33,587 nt of DNA from IMG/VR virus record IMGVR_UViG_3300020473_000077, positions 1 through 33,587 of that record; one strand, written 5' to 3'. The stretch's first letter is position 1; the number at the start of each line of letters is the position of its first letter. A program made the translations under genes and the position numbers. The notes under the pieces were generated by a model. It did not search any database, was not told where the DNA came from, and saw nothing but the letters and a program-made list of their open reading frames with translations. This document shows, piece after piece, positions 22,101 to 29,398 of this stretch. This DNA is from a virus.

Positions 22101-25100
22101 CACCTTGGTTAGGAGAATATGTCAATTTATCACCAGTCTTCAATCCATGATCAGGAAGATAAATTGCTTTTGTTTGAATAAACTTCTGAGTTATACCAAT
22201 TCCAGGATTACTAAATGCAATTGTAGTTCCAATACCAACTCCAGACCTTGTACCTAAACCAACTGAATCAATTGGATTAAAATAAATTTGATCATTTATT
22301 CTATACTCATAATCTGAAGTAAATCCAGCATTAATAGTAATTCTTCGTGGATCTTCAAGAATTTCAGAAGTTACTGTATGAGAAACTCCTGTAACTCCAT
22401 TAACAGCTCTAAGAACTCTAATTCGTGAAAGAAGAGGTTCTATACTTAATACTTTTACAGTTTCTGTTCCAATTCCAAGAATATCATTAGATCTAATTGA
22501 TGGAAAAGATAAATTTCCACGAACATTCAAATGTGTTACTATACCCGTAGCACCATCTGTTCCAATTGCAACAGATGTGGTTCCAATTCCAGTTAAACTA
22601 AGTCTATTAGAACTAATTCCTGCATTATAAACCCCAGAAATTTCTGAAGAAGTTGTAGATAATCCTGTAACAGTAATAATATCACGATTAACCCAATTAT
22701 GAGGTTCTGTACTAATAAGATCATAAACCCCTTGAAATTTCCTTGAAGGATATATTTCTACATTTGTTATACTACTAGTAGCAGCACTTACACTACTTAC
22801 AGGTTTTCCAAGAAGTCTTGTGACTCTAGCAGCAGCGTCAAATCCATCAGTACCACTATTATTAAATACAACCTCATCACCGATTTGATAATTACTACCA
22901 CCAGTAACAATACCAATACTCTCCAAAACACCTGGTTTAGTTCCTACAACTTCAAGAGATTGGGATAAATTATTAGGAAGAGGTAGATATGGATAATATG
23001 GTTCATCATCCTGAATTAAATTATATGGAGTCGTATTTCTAGCCCATTTATATTCACTAGTATCTCCTAAATCATAAATGTCTTGATTTGAATTGGGTGA
23101 GAAATTAAAATCATTTGGAGTTGAATAATAACACTTACCAATCAAATAAGGGAAAACAGGTAACTTATAAGTATTAAATTGTCCACCTTGCTCTGCACCA
23201 GAATCATCAATTGTTGCAAAATAAGCATAAGTTCCATTTGGAAATTCTGGAGTTACACAAAATCTTCCATTATTCTCATCTAAGACAGTTTCATCACTTA
23301 CTGCTTTATAAGTAAAGTCTTCTATAAAGAATTTTGGAGGGAAAACACTTAAAGGAGGTCTATTTTCCTTAATTGAAGCTTCGTCAAGATACCCAGTTTT
23401 CATCTGAGTTACTGTACCACCTGCATTCTTAATATATCCATATGGACCATAAATTGGATTTCCATCATATGCCCAACCAATAATTGGAGAATGATTATCA
23501 GATGGAACTTCTTGTCCATTAACTTTTCTTAAATCTGTTTCACCATATAAAGAATTCCCTTCTTGATTAGTAGCATAGACTGTTTGTCTTAATTTTCTAG
23601 GCGCATATAAATGACTATATTGAAGCTCAATATCACCTTTCTGTATAAATCCATCATCATCAGTAATTTGTTGAGTTTGATAATATTTTTCAAATAAATT
23701 GACATTCCATTTTTGAATACTTGAACGTGTTTTACAATCTGTTCCAGCAGATAAAACTGAAACTGTTGTATCCTTAGAATAACCAGATCCTTGTTTAAGA
23801 ACTTTAACACCATCTAAGATATACTTAATAGTTGTTCCTACACCAACAGCTGACTCAGATCCATTAAGATCAACTATCTTTAAAAGAGGAGTTAATACGC
23901 AACCTGAACCTGATCCAGATATTTGTAAATCTGGTGGTGAGTTATAATAATTGCCTTTACTGTTTACAATAACTTCAATAATATTTCCACCAAAACTTAC
24001 GACAGGAGAAACTTCTGCCTCAGATCCCTTAACAAAAGTTACTTCTGGTTCTCTAACAAAATTAACAACCTCTGATGCTCCATATCCAACACCATTATTT
24101 GATAAATGAATAGATGTTATTTCACCTCTGAATATAGGTTGAACTTTAAGTTCAAAAGTCTCAGATCCTACTGAATTGATACCAACATCACCAGATATAC
24201 TTACACTAATATCTTGATAATTAAAAATGTGAGTTCCTACTCCAATAGATGTTAAAGGTCTATATTGTTTAGTTTTATGATAGAAATCGTTAGATGTAGT
24301 TCCTACACCAACACTTGATAAATAAAAACTATCATCATCCTTTTTGGTAACATAAAAATCAGTGTCGGTTGTAAGACCTGCTATTGGTGTTCCATCACAA
24401 GTATAAGTAATAATTTCTCCAGACTCATAATCATGATTTTTAATATTAATACAATTTAAAGCAGTGTTTATACCTGCAGGAACAGCAGTTCTCTTTTTAT
24501 TTTGATATCCACTTCCACCAGAAACTACATTAATAGATTCTACAATAGATTTTGTTTTAAAAGATTTAAAAGATTGTACTCCTTGTCCTCTAGAAGTTAA
24601 TACAATTGTATTAATTCCTGCTAAAGCACCTGCTTGATCTTTATGAAGTCTTAATGTGGTTCCACCAGTTCCTACTAAAGAAGCATAATAAGTTGCACTA
24701 GTAGTTAATCCACCAATAACATCTTGATTATTAGTAACATAAACAACTTCTTCTGCGTTTTTAAATTTATGAAAAGTGGTAAATCCAATTGTAGAGGCTA
24801 AAGTACCCGTTGTACCCAATCCTACTAAAGGAGAATATGAATAAAAATCAGAAGAATGATCAATATTCTCCATATTTACAGAAACACGAGCACCTGATCC
24901 ATTACCACCTGTAATTTTTATTGTAGGAGCCTGTTCATAATCAAATCCAGGATCAACAATTCTCATATCTTTTAGAGATCCAGATACTGCAACATATCCA
25001 GTAGCACCAGTTCCAACAGAATCTTTAATATGCAAAAATGGAGGATTTATAACATCATAGTCTCTTCCTCCTGCAAGAACATCTACACTCTTAAGTTCTC

Positions 25101-27366
25101 CATAATGAACTTGATCAAATGATTTATAATTTAAAATTTCTACACCATTTACTAATATACCAGTATTTCCAGGAGTAGTTTCATATACAGTTCCTGTATT
25201 TTCTGGAGGACATACTTGCCTCAATAATTTTTGAGATTTTAAAGTTTTATTATTAAATTTAAATGGTGATATTTTATTATCAGTTACAATACCAGTTCTA
25301 TTAAGATCATTATCAATATTAATATACTTTCCATTATAAAGATCTGATGCACTCTTTGCAAATTTTACTGTTGTCTCATTTACTCTTTCAACAAAATATA
25401 AACCCTCATCCATCAAAGATGATTTGATAACAAAATTGTCTATAGAAGTTCCACTACCAGGATCTACATAAGCATCATTAACTATTTGTGGTGTATAATA
25501 GATTGCATCACCAGTATAAAATCCATGATCGAAGATAGGTACTCCAGATGGACTTGTTGTTGCATTTGTTATAATTTCATATTCATCACCACTAAAACTT
25601 CCACCAAAAATAATTTTTCCATCACTAACACCTAATGATTGGGATCCATATGTGGGAAGAGATGGAGATGCTACAAGTAACTTATCACTATTCCTATCCT
25701 TATATACATTCTGCACATTTGTAGAATATATAGATGTTTCAGTAAAATTAATAGCATTTGCTTTTAAAATTTGCCTTTCTATAGTATATTTTAAATCTGT
25801 ATTAATCTCACCCTGACCCTTTATAATAAATCCTCTAGAAGAAGTTAATTGAGTTATATCAGATACTGGTAAATTACGACCATCACTACCAACTAAAATC
25901 GCAACTGATTTATCACCTACCTTAAAATCATGGTCTGTAGTTAAGGTAATTTCATAAGTCCAATCAGAAGTATCTTTAAGAGTAATGCTTTCTACTTGAT
26001 ATACAGGAGCAATATTATAAAACCATGCTTTTTCTTTGAATCCTGTTTGCCCAACACCCAAAGTTTTAATTTCTATTTCATCACCTTTACCAAAAAGGCA
26101 ATTATTATCAGAATATTCAAGATTATCAATAACTGAAGTAATTCTAACTTCAATAGTTTCATCTTGATCTAAAACAGATTTTCCATATGCAAAAGTATTA
26201 ACTCCAACAGTTTCACCACTTAAAATAGTCTTACCAATTCCACTAACTCCAAAAAATTGTGTTAAACTCTTAGATGCATATGTACTAATACCGATAGTGT
26301 TATCAATATACCTAAAAAACAATTCTCCTGTAGTTCCAAACCCAACAGTAGAATCTACATCAATAACAGTAAGACCAGCTCCTACTTCTCCAACTACTCT
26401 TGATCTAGGTGGAGTAATAAAAGTACCATAAGTAGAACCTTCTACTCTAGAATCTCTATTATATCCAGCATCAATACTTAATTTATAATACGTACTCCCT
26501 GTGCTAACTCTAATAGGTTCGACATGAGTTATAGGTGCATATGCTTTATCAATACTACTTTGTTCATATGGATCTTGGTATAATGTAGATAATTCAAGAT
26601 TTTCAGGATTACCAAAAATAGGTTCTACAACAAAATCTCTTGTAATTTTATAATTTGCATTAGATGGTGTAAAAAGAAATTCAGAAGGTCTAACAATTTT
26701 TACATTTTCATTATATAAAGCTTTAAATAGAATTTCAAAACCTCTATCAGTACCCTTACTTAAATAAAAATCTTTTGCTTGTTTTATAAAAATATTTTCA
26801 TTTAAATCTGAAGATAATTTTCTTCCCTCAAATCCTGGTGTGAGTTGATGTTTACTTTTAACTAAAAATTCTTTGAGGAAAAGAGAACTTAAATTTTGTA
26901 TAGAATCCCCTTTACTGTGTATAGATGCACTTGATGATTCAAATACTAATTCTTCAGGATTAGTTGGACTATGATAAGAAGTTACTCCAACAAATCCTCT
27001 TACACATCCAGTAAAAGCAAAAGTAGTTATTCCTGTATATGTAATGATTTCATCATTAATTTTTATCAATCCATAAGAATCTGGAAACCCTTCAGTTCCA
27101 GTTGGATTTTTTTGCATATCAACAGGAATTATCTCACTCCCTACACCTACTGTAGCACCTAATCCAACATGGTTAGTTAAATTAACTTGTTCACTAATTT
27201 TTGTATATTCATCAATATTCTGAACAAGGTCAATTGGACCTCCTTGATATTCTTGTCCCTGATAATATGATTTTAAAAATTCCGCAACTAATGGATATTC
27301 ATTTATAACATACCGAGGAAGTTGGTTCTGAACAATGTTATTAAATTGGATTTTTTTTGTAGACAT
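13168..27366 (-). CDS. Giant 4732-aa baseplate protein at the gp7 position
   Basis: A single uninterrupted frame of 14.2 kb lies between gp6 and gp8, where T4 encodes the wedge protein gp7 (1032 aa). No clear sequence match to gp7 is visible, so the name rests on position. The N-terminus (MSTKKIQFNNIVQNQLPRYV, EYPLVAEFLKSYY, SKGTDRGFEILFKALYNENV near 203-222) looks like a conserved globular attachment domain. The rest is beta-rich and modular: repeated GxGYxxxP segments, HGLxxGDxI segments (for example near residues 630 and 1800), a YHYH-type domain at about 1285-1415, IGNEILRID...RRPWAGTA at about 3190-3225, tandem Cys/YPR repeats at about 3500-4010, and dozens of G-[IVL]-G-[TS]-T turns. No signal peptide or membrane segment is seen. 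It is probably a wedge core carrying very long exposed arms; host recognition is inferred. Confidence 0.85.
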   Translation of the reverse strand: MSTKKIQFNNIVQNQLPRYVINEYPLVAEFLKSYYQGQEYQGGPIDLVQNIDEYTKISEQVNLTNHVGLGATVGVGSEIIPVDMQKNPTGTEGFPDSYGLIKINDEIITYTGITTFAFTGCVRGFVGVTSYHSPTNPEELVFESSSASIHSKGDSIQNLSSLFLKEFLVKSKHQLTPGFEGRKLSSDLNENIFIKQAKDFYLSKGTDRGFEILFKALYNENVKIVRPSEFLFTPSNANYKITRDFVVEPIFGNPENLELSTLYQDPYEQSSIDKAYAPITHVEPIRVSTGSTYYKLSIDAGYNRDSRVEGSTYGTFITPPRSRVVGEVGAGLTVIDVDSTVGFGTTGELFFRYIDNTIGISTYASKSLTQFFGVSGIGKTILSGETVGVNTFAYGKSVLDQDETIEVRITSVIDNLEYSDNNCLFGKGDEIEIKTLGVGQTGFKEKAWFYNIAPVYQVESITLKDTSDWTYEITLTTDHDFKVGDKSVAILVGSDGRNLPVSDITQLTSSRGFIIKGQGEINTDLKYTIERQILKANAINFTETSIYSTNVQNVYKDRNSDKLLVASPSLPTYGSQSLGVSDGKIIFGGSFSGDEYEIITNATTSPSGVPIFDHGFYTGDAIYYTPQIVNDAYVDPGSGTSIDNFVIKSSLMDEGLYFVERVNETTVKFAKSASDLYNGKYINIDNDLNRTGIVTDNKISPFKFNNKTLKSQKLLRQVCPPENTGTVYETTPGNTGILVNGVEILNYKSFDQVHYGELKSVDVLAGGRDYDVINPPFLHIKDSVGTGATGYVAVSGSLKDMRIVDPGFDYEQAPTIKITGGNGSGARVSVNMENIDHSSDFYSYSPLVGLGTTGTLASTIGFTTFHKFKNAEEVVYVTNNQDVIGGLTTSATYYASLVGTGGTTLRLHKDQAGALAGINTIVLTSRGQGVQSFKSFKTKSIVESINVVSGGSGYQNKKRTAVPAGINTALNCINIKNHDYESGEIITYTCDGTPIAGLTTDTDFYVTKKDDDSFYLSSVGVGTTSNDFYHKTKQYRPLTSIGVGTHIFNYQDISVSISGDVGINSVGSETFELKVQPIFRGEITSIHLSNNGVGYGASEVVNFVREPEVTFVKGSEAEVSPVVSFGGNIIEVIVNSKGNYYNSPPDLQISGSGSGCVLTPLLKIVDLNGSESAVGVGTTIKYILDGVKVLKQGSGYSKDTTVSVLSAGTDCKTRSSIQKWNVNLFEKYYQTQQITDDDGFIQKGDIELQYSHLYAPRKLRQTVYATNQEGNSLYGETDLRKVNGQEVPSDNHSPIIGWAYDGNPIYGPYGYIKNAGGTVTQMKTGYLDEASIKENRPPLSVFPPKFFIEDFTYKAVSDETVLDENNGRFCVTPEFPNGTYAYFATIDDSGAEQGGQFNTYKLPVFPYLIGKCYYSTPNDFNFSPNSNQDIYDLGDTSEYKWARNTTPYNLIQDDEPYYPYLPLPNNLSQSLEVVGTKPGVLESIGIVTGGSNYQIGDEVVFNNSGTDGFDAAARVTRLLGKPVSSVSAATSSITNVEIYPSRKFQGVYDLISTEPHNWVNRDIITVTGLSTTSSEISGVYNAGISSNRLSLTGIGTTSVAIGTDGATGIVTHLNVRGNLSFPSIRSNDILGIGTETVKVLSIEPLLSRIRVLRAVNGVTGVSHTVTSEILEDPRRITINAGFTSDYEYRINDQIYFNPIDSVGLGTRSGVGIGTTIAFSNPGIGITQKFIQTKAIYLPDHGLKTGDKLTYSPNQGEGLNVRWDGSDAVDTGISTLTDGQTLYAGVITNDLIGISTVKVGLGSTGTFVGIASTQRGSTTVFFSGLGTGVYHSFKTNHSVITGEIRRTTATVSTGETHGLLNYENVYMDVVSGLTTTVTVKYNDYNRRVVFNPKSFAASGVNTTTNSITINEHGYETGDKIIHTASTPIGGLNDNGIYYVLRVDINSFKLCETDYDARDSKPNVVGFTSTSEGTISPINPPLKVYKNSIVEFDLSDSSLSYVVQSTDYSAFKLNFYSDKNLTKIWETSPLSKTFNVTRNGTIGISTDAKVSLSVTKDIPEILYYSLDPILESNLPLTKKNVVVDTDVITGNEIQLSDSIFSGKQRITIGATDQFTYSMSEIPERLSYGTTSFISYETDSPSAYGSIANLEITNPGRNYYSLPGVSTITSLLGNSAILEPKSTSVGNIKTLKVKDIGYDFPSDITVSPDAALPEIIRIESLMSVDFVGVTSFGRGYISSPDLIVLDGKTQKPVLDLDLKYTLGNPNVEILKNTKGISNSPPTIITDKNSNGVGIATVGFNTENYDVTVQLSVGFSTADTFPIAVGDKVFVEGIGVGIGTTARGYNSKDYDYKLFEITAVDENYGGIGTVTYNLSNYFTGLAPGSSPGTFDFINSNGRIVPQKFMPTFNVELSPNDFIKGETVTGSISSTTGVVQNWQPDVGILRVTNTKGFLVNEVLKGTGSGTQGVASSIKTFDSYMKLNSTTKVEKGWETNSGYLNDNAQRIQDSDYYQNLSYSLSSRIDYETWDEPVSSLNHTLGFKKFADYQLESTASSRVGLSTELCDFSIVNDLYGIGNLNCVYDFDLATENALNINENDAISDEITFSSRILKDYTESVGNRVVSIDDFSGTFNSNPRATRFSTVNRWTLADRRALKYITYVRDKRFGAQRQLMIVDIIHDSAQGYINQYGRVESVYDQGDFDFAISGSEGLLNFYPIKYAVNDYWVTAISYNLDDNLLSTGSTVIGRSLIDSESVTIGTGTGTTTIVGIASTYRSAKVIININPDISGKEHEYNQLNIIHNGDEVDIMEYGRMTTVSTPEAIGGLGTYRGYIDGTQLKVDFIANSSVGIGTTGVINTILVGMADSAYTGIGTVDLKHARLENRTTEIESSSSPGINTVGSWPSEYEAAYGTIQVTDATNQAYEMFEFAVVTDYVSESTTETYDVDWGNVSSGVSPTGLGTFGSKVSSAGTVSLLFTPVASINAQVNVYMNAVRIQDDTKDTIDFNNGVIECGFGEYTGTESAVLRAFGLSHKTDPIFRKPFDGSDSSVVNIANNTINLPNHFFVTGEELVYTNPGTGYTMALGIASTNGFAGIGTTTLLPSTVYAVKIDDETIKLAESVSKALQTVPEVVDITSVGIGTSHCFNAVNQNKKALVSIDNILQSPIVSTAVTTQLADQVFTTTDVIEFAGITSFYGGDLIKIGNEILRIDSIGQGGNDNLIKVRRPWAGTALAGYGTGTLITKVDGNYNIVDNTINFVEAPYGNVPLSTATNPPDSRDWVGISTGSSFEGRTFMRSGVPDTANEPYWRNYIFDSISSQFNGQKSEFTLESGGSNVSGIVTDTAIVLINDVFQTSGTTNEFTITEDPTVGVTTISFTGTGSSTSDVNVGNLPKGGIIVSVGSSEGFGYQPLVAAGGTVAVSAGGTIKSISIGNTGSGYRAGIQTVNVGIQTLSRVGTNVIGIGTAQITTGHITGIAVTNADHIFYSPRKVANVGYSSVTGISTITTQTDHGLSVGDEVRLSGIAFTCDYAPRMGIHTAVYDNVSGIMTVTTAVGHGLSTSGQKSVVVFTGLAFTCGLDNGASTHYYPRGQDSAYHTAVEITKDGAKKTVTDAVYNPNTGIMTVTSPSHGMSNGDKVKFTPNSLTFTCDKDNHITSHTYPRKSDTIANQWITISNKTTNTFRVNVLPVAPSTNTGVHTFVSALANGLTHNDGDIAIDVGYAANGDQFVHQFVSATSGAIVAGGSYAHRFVGSDPAAVISGGDYNHTFVSSGIGSVSVTGIGTTTATDATYNAATGNLVLTIPSHGLSDSDTIGIATGGIVFTCSMDSHTSNHAYPRSTDPIAGITTAITGYTENTITVYVGTSATVTHNVSDASYNPDTGALVLSIASHGLSADTSVRLKQDSLRFRCEFDDYATIHTYPRYTDPGFSTSINIDSKTDDTITLNVGTSKTALYSISTASYSASAGILTVSIGAGHSLLTGQSIGIKTESLSFRCSRDNYASVHRYPRKPDPYYTGTTVTAVGVGTTTFECNIGVSTVPTFYVGLGSVQSAIIAPRLNNNSGSKFDVAANGSEILRVIDSKTFETQTGISTRNHEYSRGGVVEGYSKVVFDDPLSYSNIPLEYSDTSTGIGTNATIDVVVGQGSSVVKFTIQNTGSGYGNLEKLTVPIGGTTGIPTDPSKTFTEMLIDIERVFNDEFTGWSVGQLEVLDNVERYIDGSRIDFPLTLNGESTSIVAKKGSKIDVQDLLLVFVNNIPQVPGKGYTFPGGSVLTFTEAPKSGDTIEIIFYKGTGSQDVVERKVIETVKPGDDLTIGRLQTQDTWLQENIRVPISVDSTDVVSTPPYHGPGNTPDSNLERPINWCRQTEDKIINEKGVGKDRELYEPVINPYSPIIKSVGIGSTVIYVENARPYFDPYDEVDNVAPVANDFAFQKKVKIISQEDKIGAAGTAIVSGLGTISSVAISTGGVGYSTATVSFATTSLNGSEVGVGSTSTTAFGSPIIGAAGTITGIAITSVGAGYTSSNPPMVLISPPVWSEEENKVDYYQGDSGIIVGFGTTTIGAGSTNYQLIFDLHIPLTSDLRDSNITGTAVTISGISTGDFFIVNNSTVGSATTSINSVDTGGAVIGVGTQFLNNVYEVNNYEIVQAPTGVGTTGVGIGTTHLNRVFVKVTNFNTWSGQWPSFTGAGIQTGNYFGSYSWGKINLVARSESNTYNAYTLGGTGGISTSPVVRRSESLKYKQYKTP
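15336..16866 (-). repeat. Tandem ~60-100-aa repeats with FTCxxD...HxYPRxxDP signature in the giant protein
   Basis: Residues of about 3500-4010 of the 4732-aa protein contain five related copies of [FL]xFxCxxDxxxxxHxYPRxxD, with Cys near 3575, 3645, 3819, 3905 and 3992, plus a diverged first copy (AFTCDYAPRMG near 3519). Each is preceded by a TDAxYNxxTGxhxhxxxSHGLSxxD-like stretch. Between the third and fourth copies lie four short HxFVS-type repeats (near 3700-3765). Cys, Asp, His and Tyr-Pro-Arg are the constant positions while the rest drifts, which is typical of old tandem duplication under structural constraint. Confidence 0.8.
23122..23514 (-). other. YHYH-type domain embedded in the giant protein
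   Basis: Residues of about 1285-1415 read SPIIGWAYDGNPIYGPYGY from H1292, then a KTGYL segment, ENNGRFCVTPEFPNGTYAYF around residue 1380, and finally PYLIGKCYYS. This order matches the YHYH domain (GWAxDGxPIYGPYGY ... LDExNGRfxvTPEyPnGTYxYxxT). The eponymous Tyr-His-Tyr-His position appears here as Y1380-A-Y-F1383, so both histidines are missing. The function of the family is unknown; inside a virion protein it is probably a structural or receptor-facing insert. Confidence 0.75.
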
Positions 27367-27383
27367 TTTATAATTTTTCTATC

Positions 27384-29396
27384 TTAGTAAGTTGATGTAG
27401 TTGAAGGAACTCTGCCGCCAGCGACTCTGCCTCTACTATCTATTGTAGAATTACCACCACTCCCACGGCCTCCAGCACGAACTAGATTTCCATTAGGATA
27501 ACTTGATGAAGTAACATAAGAAGAACCAGAAGAATCTAATCCAGAAGTAATATCATCAACTATAGGATCAAATACACTATTTTTAATATCTAATTGCAAA
27601 TAAAGATCTTGTAACCCAATAACATCATTTGAAGCAGGATTTGCTGATATTTCAATAACTGTTTGACCATCTTTTTTCATTCCTGATTGAATGTTAATTG
27701 GATTGATAGTAATAATTCCATTCTGATAATCAATTCTTCCAACATTCCTTTTACGAATAATTGGTGATGCTGATTCTATAGTAGGAACCGAAAATAAGAA
27801 TAATGATCCATTTATCCTATTAGTATTAGGAAGATCTGCAATATAAACATCATCTGCTATTCCACTCATTCTAAATGCAGATGTTTTAATATTATATCCA
27901 CCCATTCTCTTAATATGAATTCTATTACCAAAACCAATTTGATATTCTGCAAAAGAATTTAAAACAGCTCTTATATCTCTTCTCATACTAACTGTGGTAA
28001 TATTAGAAGTTATTGCTTCATGACTATTATCAATTAATGATAAAAACTTACTATATTTAAATCGAGCACCATACTTATTTAATTCAGTAGAATCTGCATA
28101 TTTTGATGCATTATTAGACACTACACTTGAAACATCTGCTCCAGATGGTGCAGAATTTGAGTTGTAATATACTTTTGAATTAACTTCCAGATAAAGATAT
28201 TTCAAATCAAGTATTTCTGGAATTATTCCTGCTACTGAATACTTTTTAAGCTTTAATTTTAACTGCTCTTTAACCAAATTTGGAAGAAAATCACCACTTC
28301 TTGGTTTTATACTAATAAAAACCTTCCCATATTGAGGAGGAATAAGATCTTCCCCTCCAAAAACTGAAATTGACTCTGTTTCTGGATAAATTCTTGCAGG
28401 AATTAGTGATTCATAGTCATTTGCAGTAATTGCTCTGTTTTGAGAGGCATAAATTCGAGGAGCAAACTTTCTAACCGACTCTGTAGACTCAATATCCTCT
28501 CCACCTGAAGCAATTAGTCCAGTCGTAAGTAAAGAAATGCCAGTTGTAACATTATATGTCTGATTACCGCGTGTATATTGAAGTTTTCCTGAAAAATTGA
28601 AAGAATTTACTCCATTTGCAGCATCACCCTTAGAAGTAATGTAATTAATTGTAACATAATTACCATCTTCTAATGCTCTTCCAAAAATTCCATCTCCAAA
28701 AAATATTTCATATCTTTCATCTTCAATTTCTTGTAAATAATAAACTTTTGAATCAGATTTTACGTCAAAAAGACTATCTTGCGAACTATATTTTGTTTCT
28801 GTGCTAGAAGCTTCCGTTGGTCTTACAGAAACCGTTATTAAATCAGTATCAATACCAGAATTTGTTAAAACAAATTTTTTATTTGGGGTTCTTGAAGAAT
28901 AAGTGTAATTTTGAGTGATTACTGTACCTTCATATACCTCAAGATCATTAAATGTTGCTATTCCATTTCTTACAGGAACTGTAACATCACTTAAAATTGA
29001 AAAAATAAAGGATTGTCCACCAAAAACTGCTGCTGAAGATGCTACTGGACCTTTTTTAAGGGTTATTGAAGCAGGTGCAGGTGTAATTCCAGCAGTATTA
29101 ATGAAAAAAGATATTGTTGCTCGTGCTGATTGCCTTGGTCTAGGTACATAACCTATGTTTCGTGCCAAAGAAACGATATTTTTTCTTAAAGTTGCGGTAT
29201 CTATGAACACTTCATTAGTGATCATGTTCGCATTATAAGATGTAATGTAGGTATTATACGCTAAAACATCTAAAATGGTCGAAATATTAGACCCTTCAAA
29301 GTCATAATCAGTAAAATTCGAGTTAGATTTGAGATATTCTCGTAAAGTTGTTTTGACCTCATTAAAATCGAGGTTACTAAAATTAGCTAATGGCAT
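27384..29396 (-). CDS. 6: gp6-like baseplate wedge protein
   Basis: This 670-aa protein is close to T4 gp6 in length (660 aa) and sits directly after gp25, as expected for a myovirus wedge (the gp6/J family). The N-terminus (NFSNLDFNEVKTTLREYLKS, YDFEGSNISTILDVLAYNTY, NANMITNEVFIDTATLRKN; residues 5-95) is the characteristic gp6 N-terminal domain. The middle has EIFFGDGIFGRALEDGNYV near 230-248 and a RAITANDYESLIPARIYPE block near 320, both typical. The last 40 residues are a Gly/Ser-rich tail. gp6 forms the iris ring around the tail hub whose rearrangement triggers sheath contraction. The gap to gp25 is only 2 nt, so the two are probably translationally coupled. Confidence 0.95.
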   Translation of the reverse strand: MPLANFSNLDFNEVKTTLREYLKSNSNFTDYDFEGSNISTILDVLAYNTYITSYNANMITNEVFIDTATLRKNIVSLARNIGYVPRPRQSARATISFFINTAGITPAPASITLKKGPVASSAAVFGGQSFIFSILSDVTVPVRNGIATFNDLEVYEGTVITQNYTYSSRTPNKKFVLTNSGIDTDLITVSVRPTEASSTETKYSSQDSLFDVKSDSKVYYLQEIEDERYEIFFGDGIFGRALEDGNYVTINYITSKGDAANGVNSFNFSGKLQYTRGNQTYNVTTGISLLTTGLIASGGEDIESTESVRKFAPRIYASQNRAITANDYESLIPARIYPETESISVFGGEDLIPPQYGKVFISIKPRSGDFLPNLVKEQLKLKLKKYSVAGIIPEILDLKYLYLEVNSKVYYNSNSAPSGADVSSVVSNNASKYADSTELNKYGARFKYSKFLSLIDNSHEAITSNITTVSMRRDIRAVLNSFAEYQIGFGNRIHIKRMGGYNIKTSAFRMSGIADDVYIADLPNTNRINGSLFLFSVPTIESASPIIRKRNVGRIDYQNGIITINPINIQSGMKKDGQTVIEISANPASNDVIGLQDLYLQLDIKNSVFDPIVDDITSGLDSSGSSYVTSSSYPNGNLVRAGGRGSGGNSTIDSRGRVAGGRVPSTTSTY

Positions 29397-29398
29397 TT

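Noticed and set aside
3915-27366. Minus-strand frames of 60-85 codons inside the two giant genes (for example near 5162, 13695 and 17976)
   Set aside because: Leu/Ile-rich out-of-frame translations of AT-rich repetitive coding DNA; no independent start signals.
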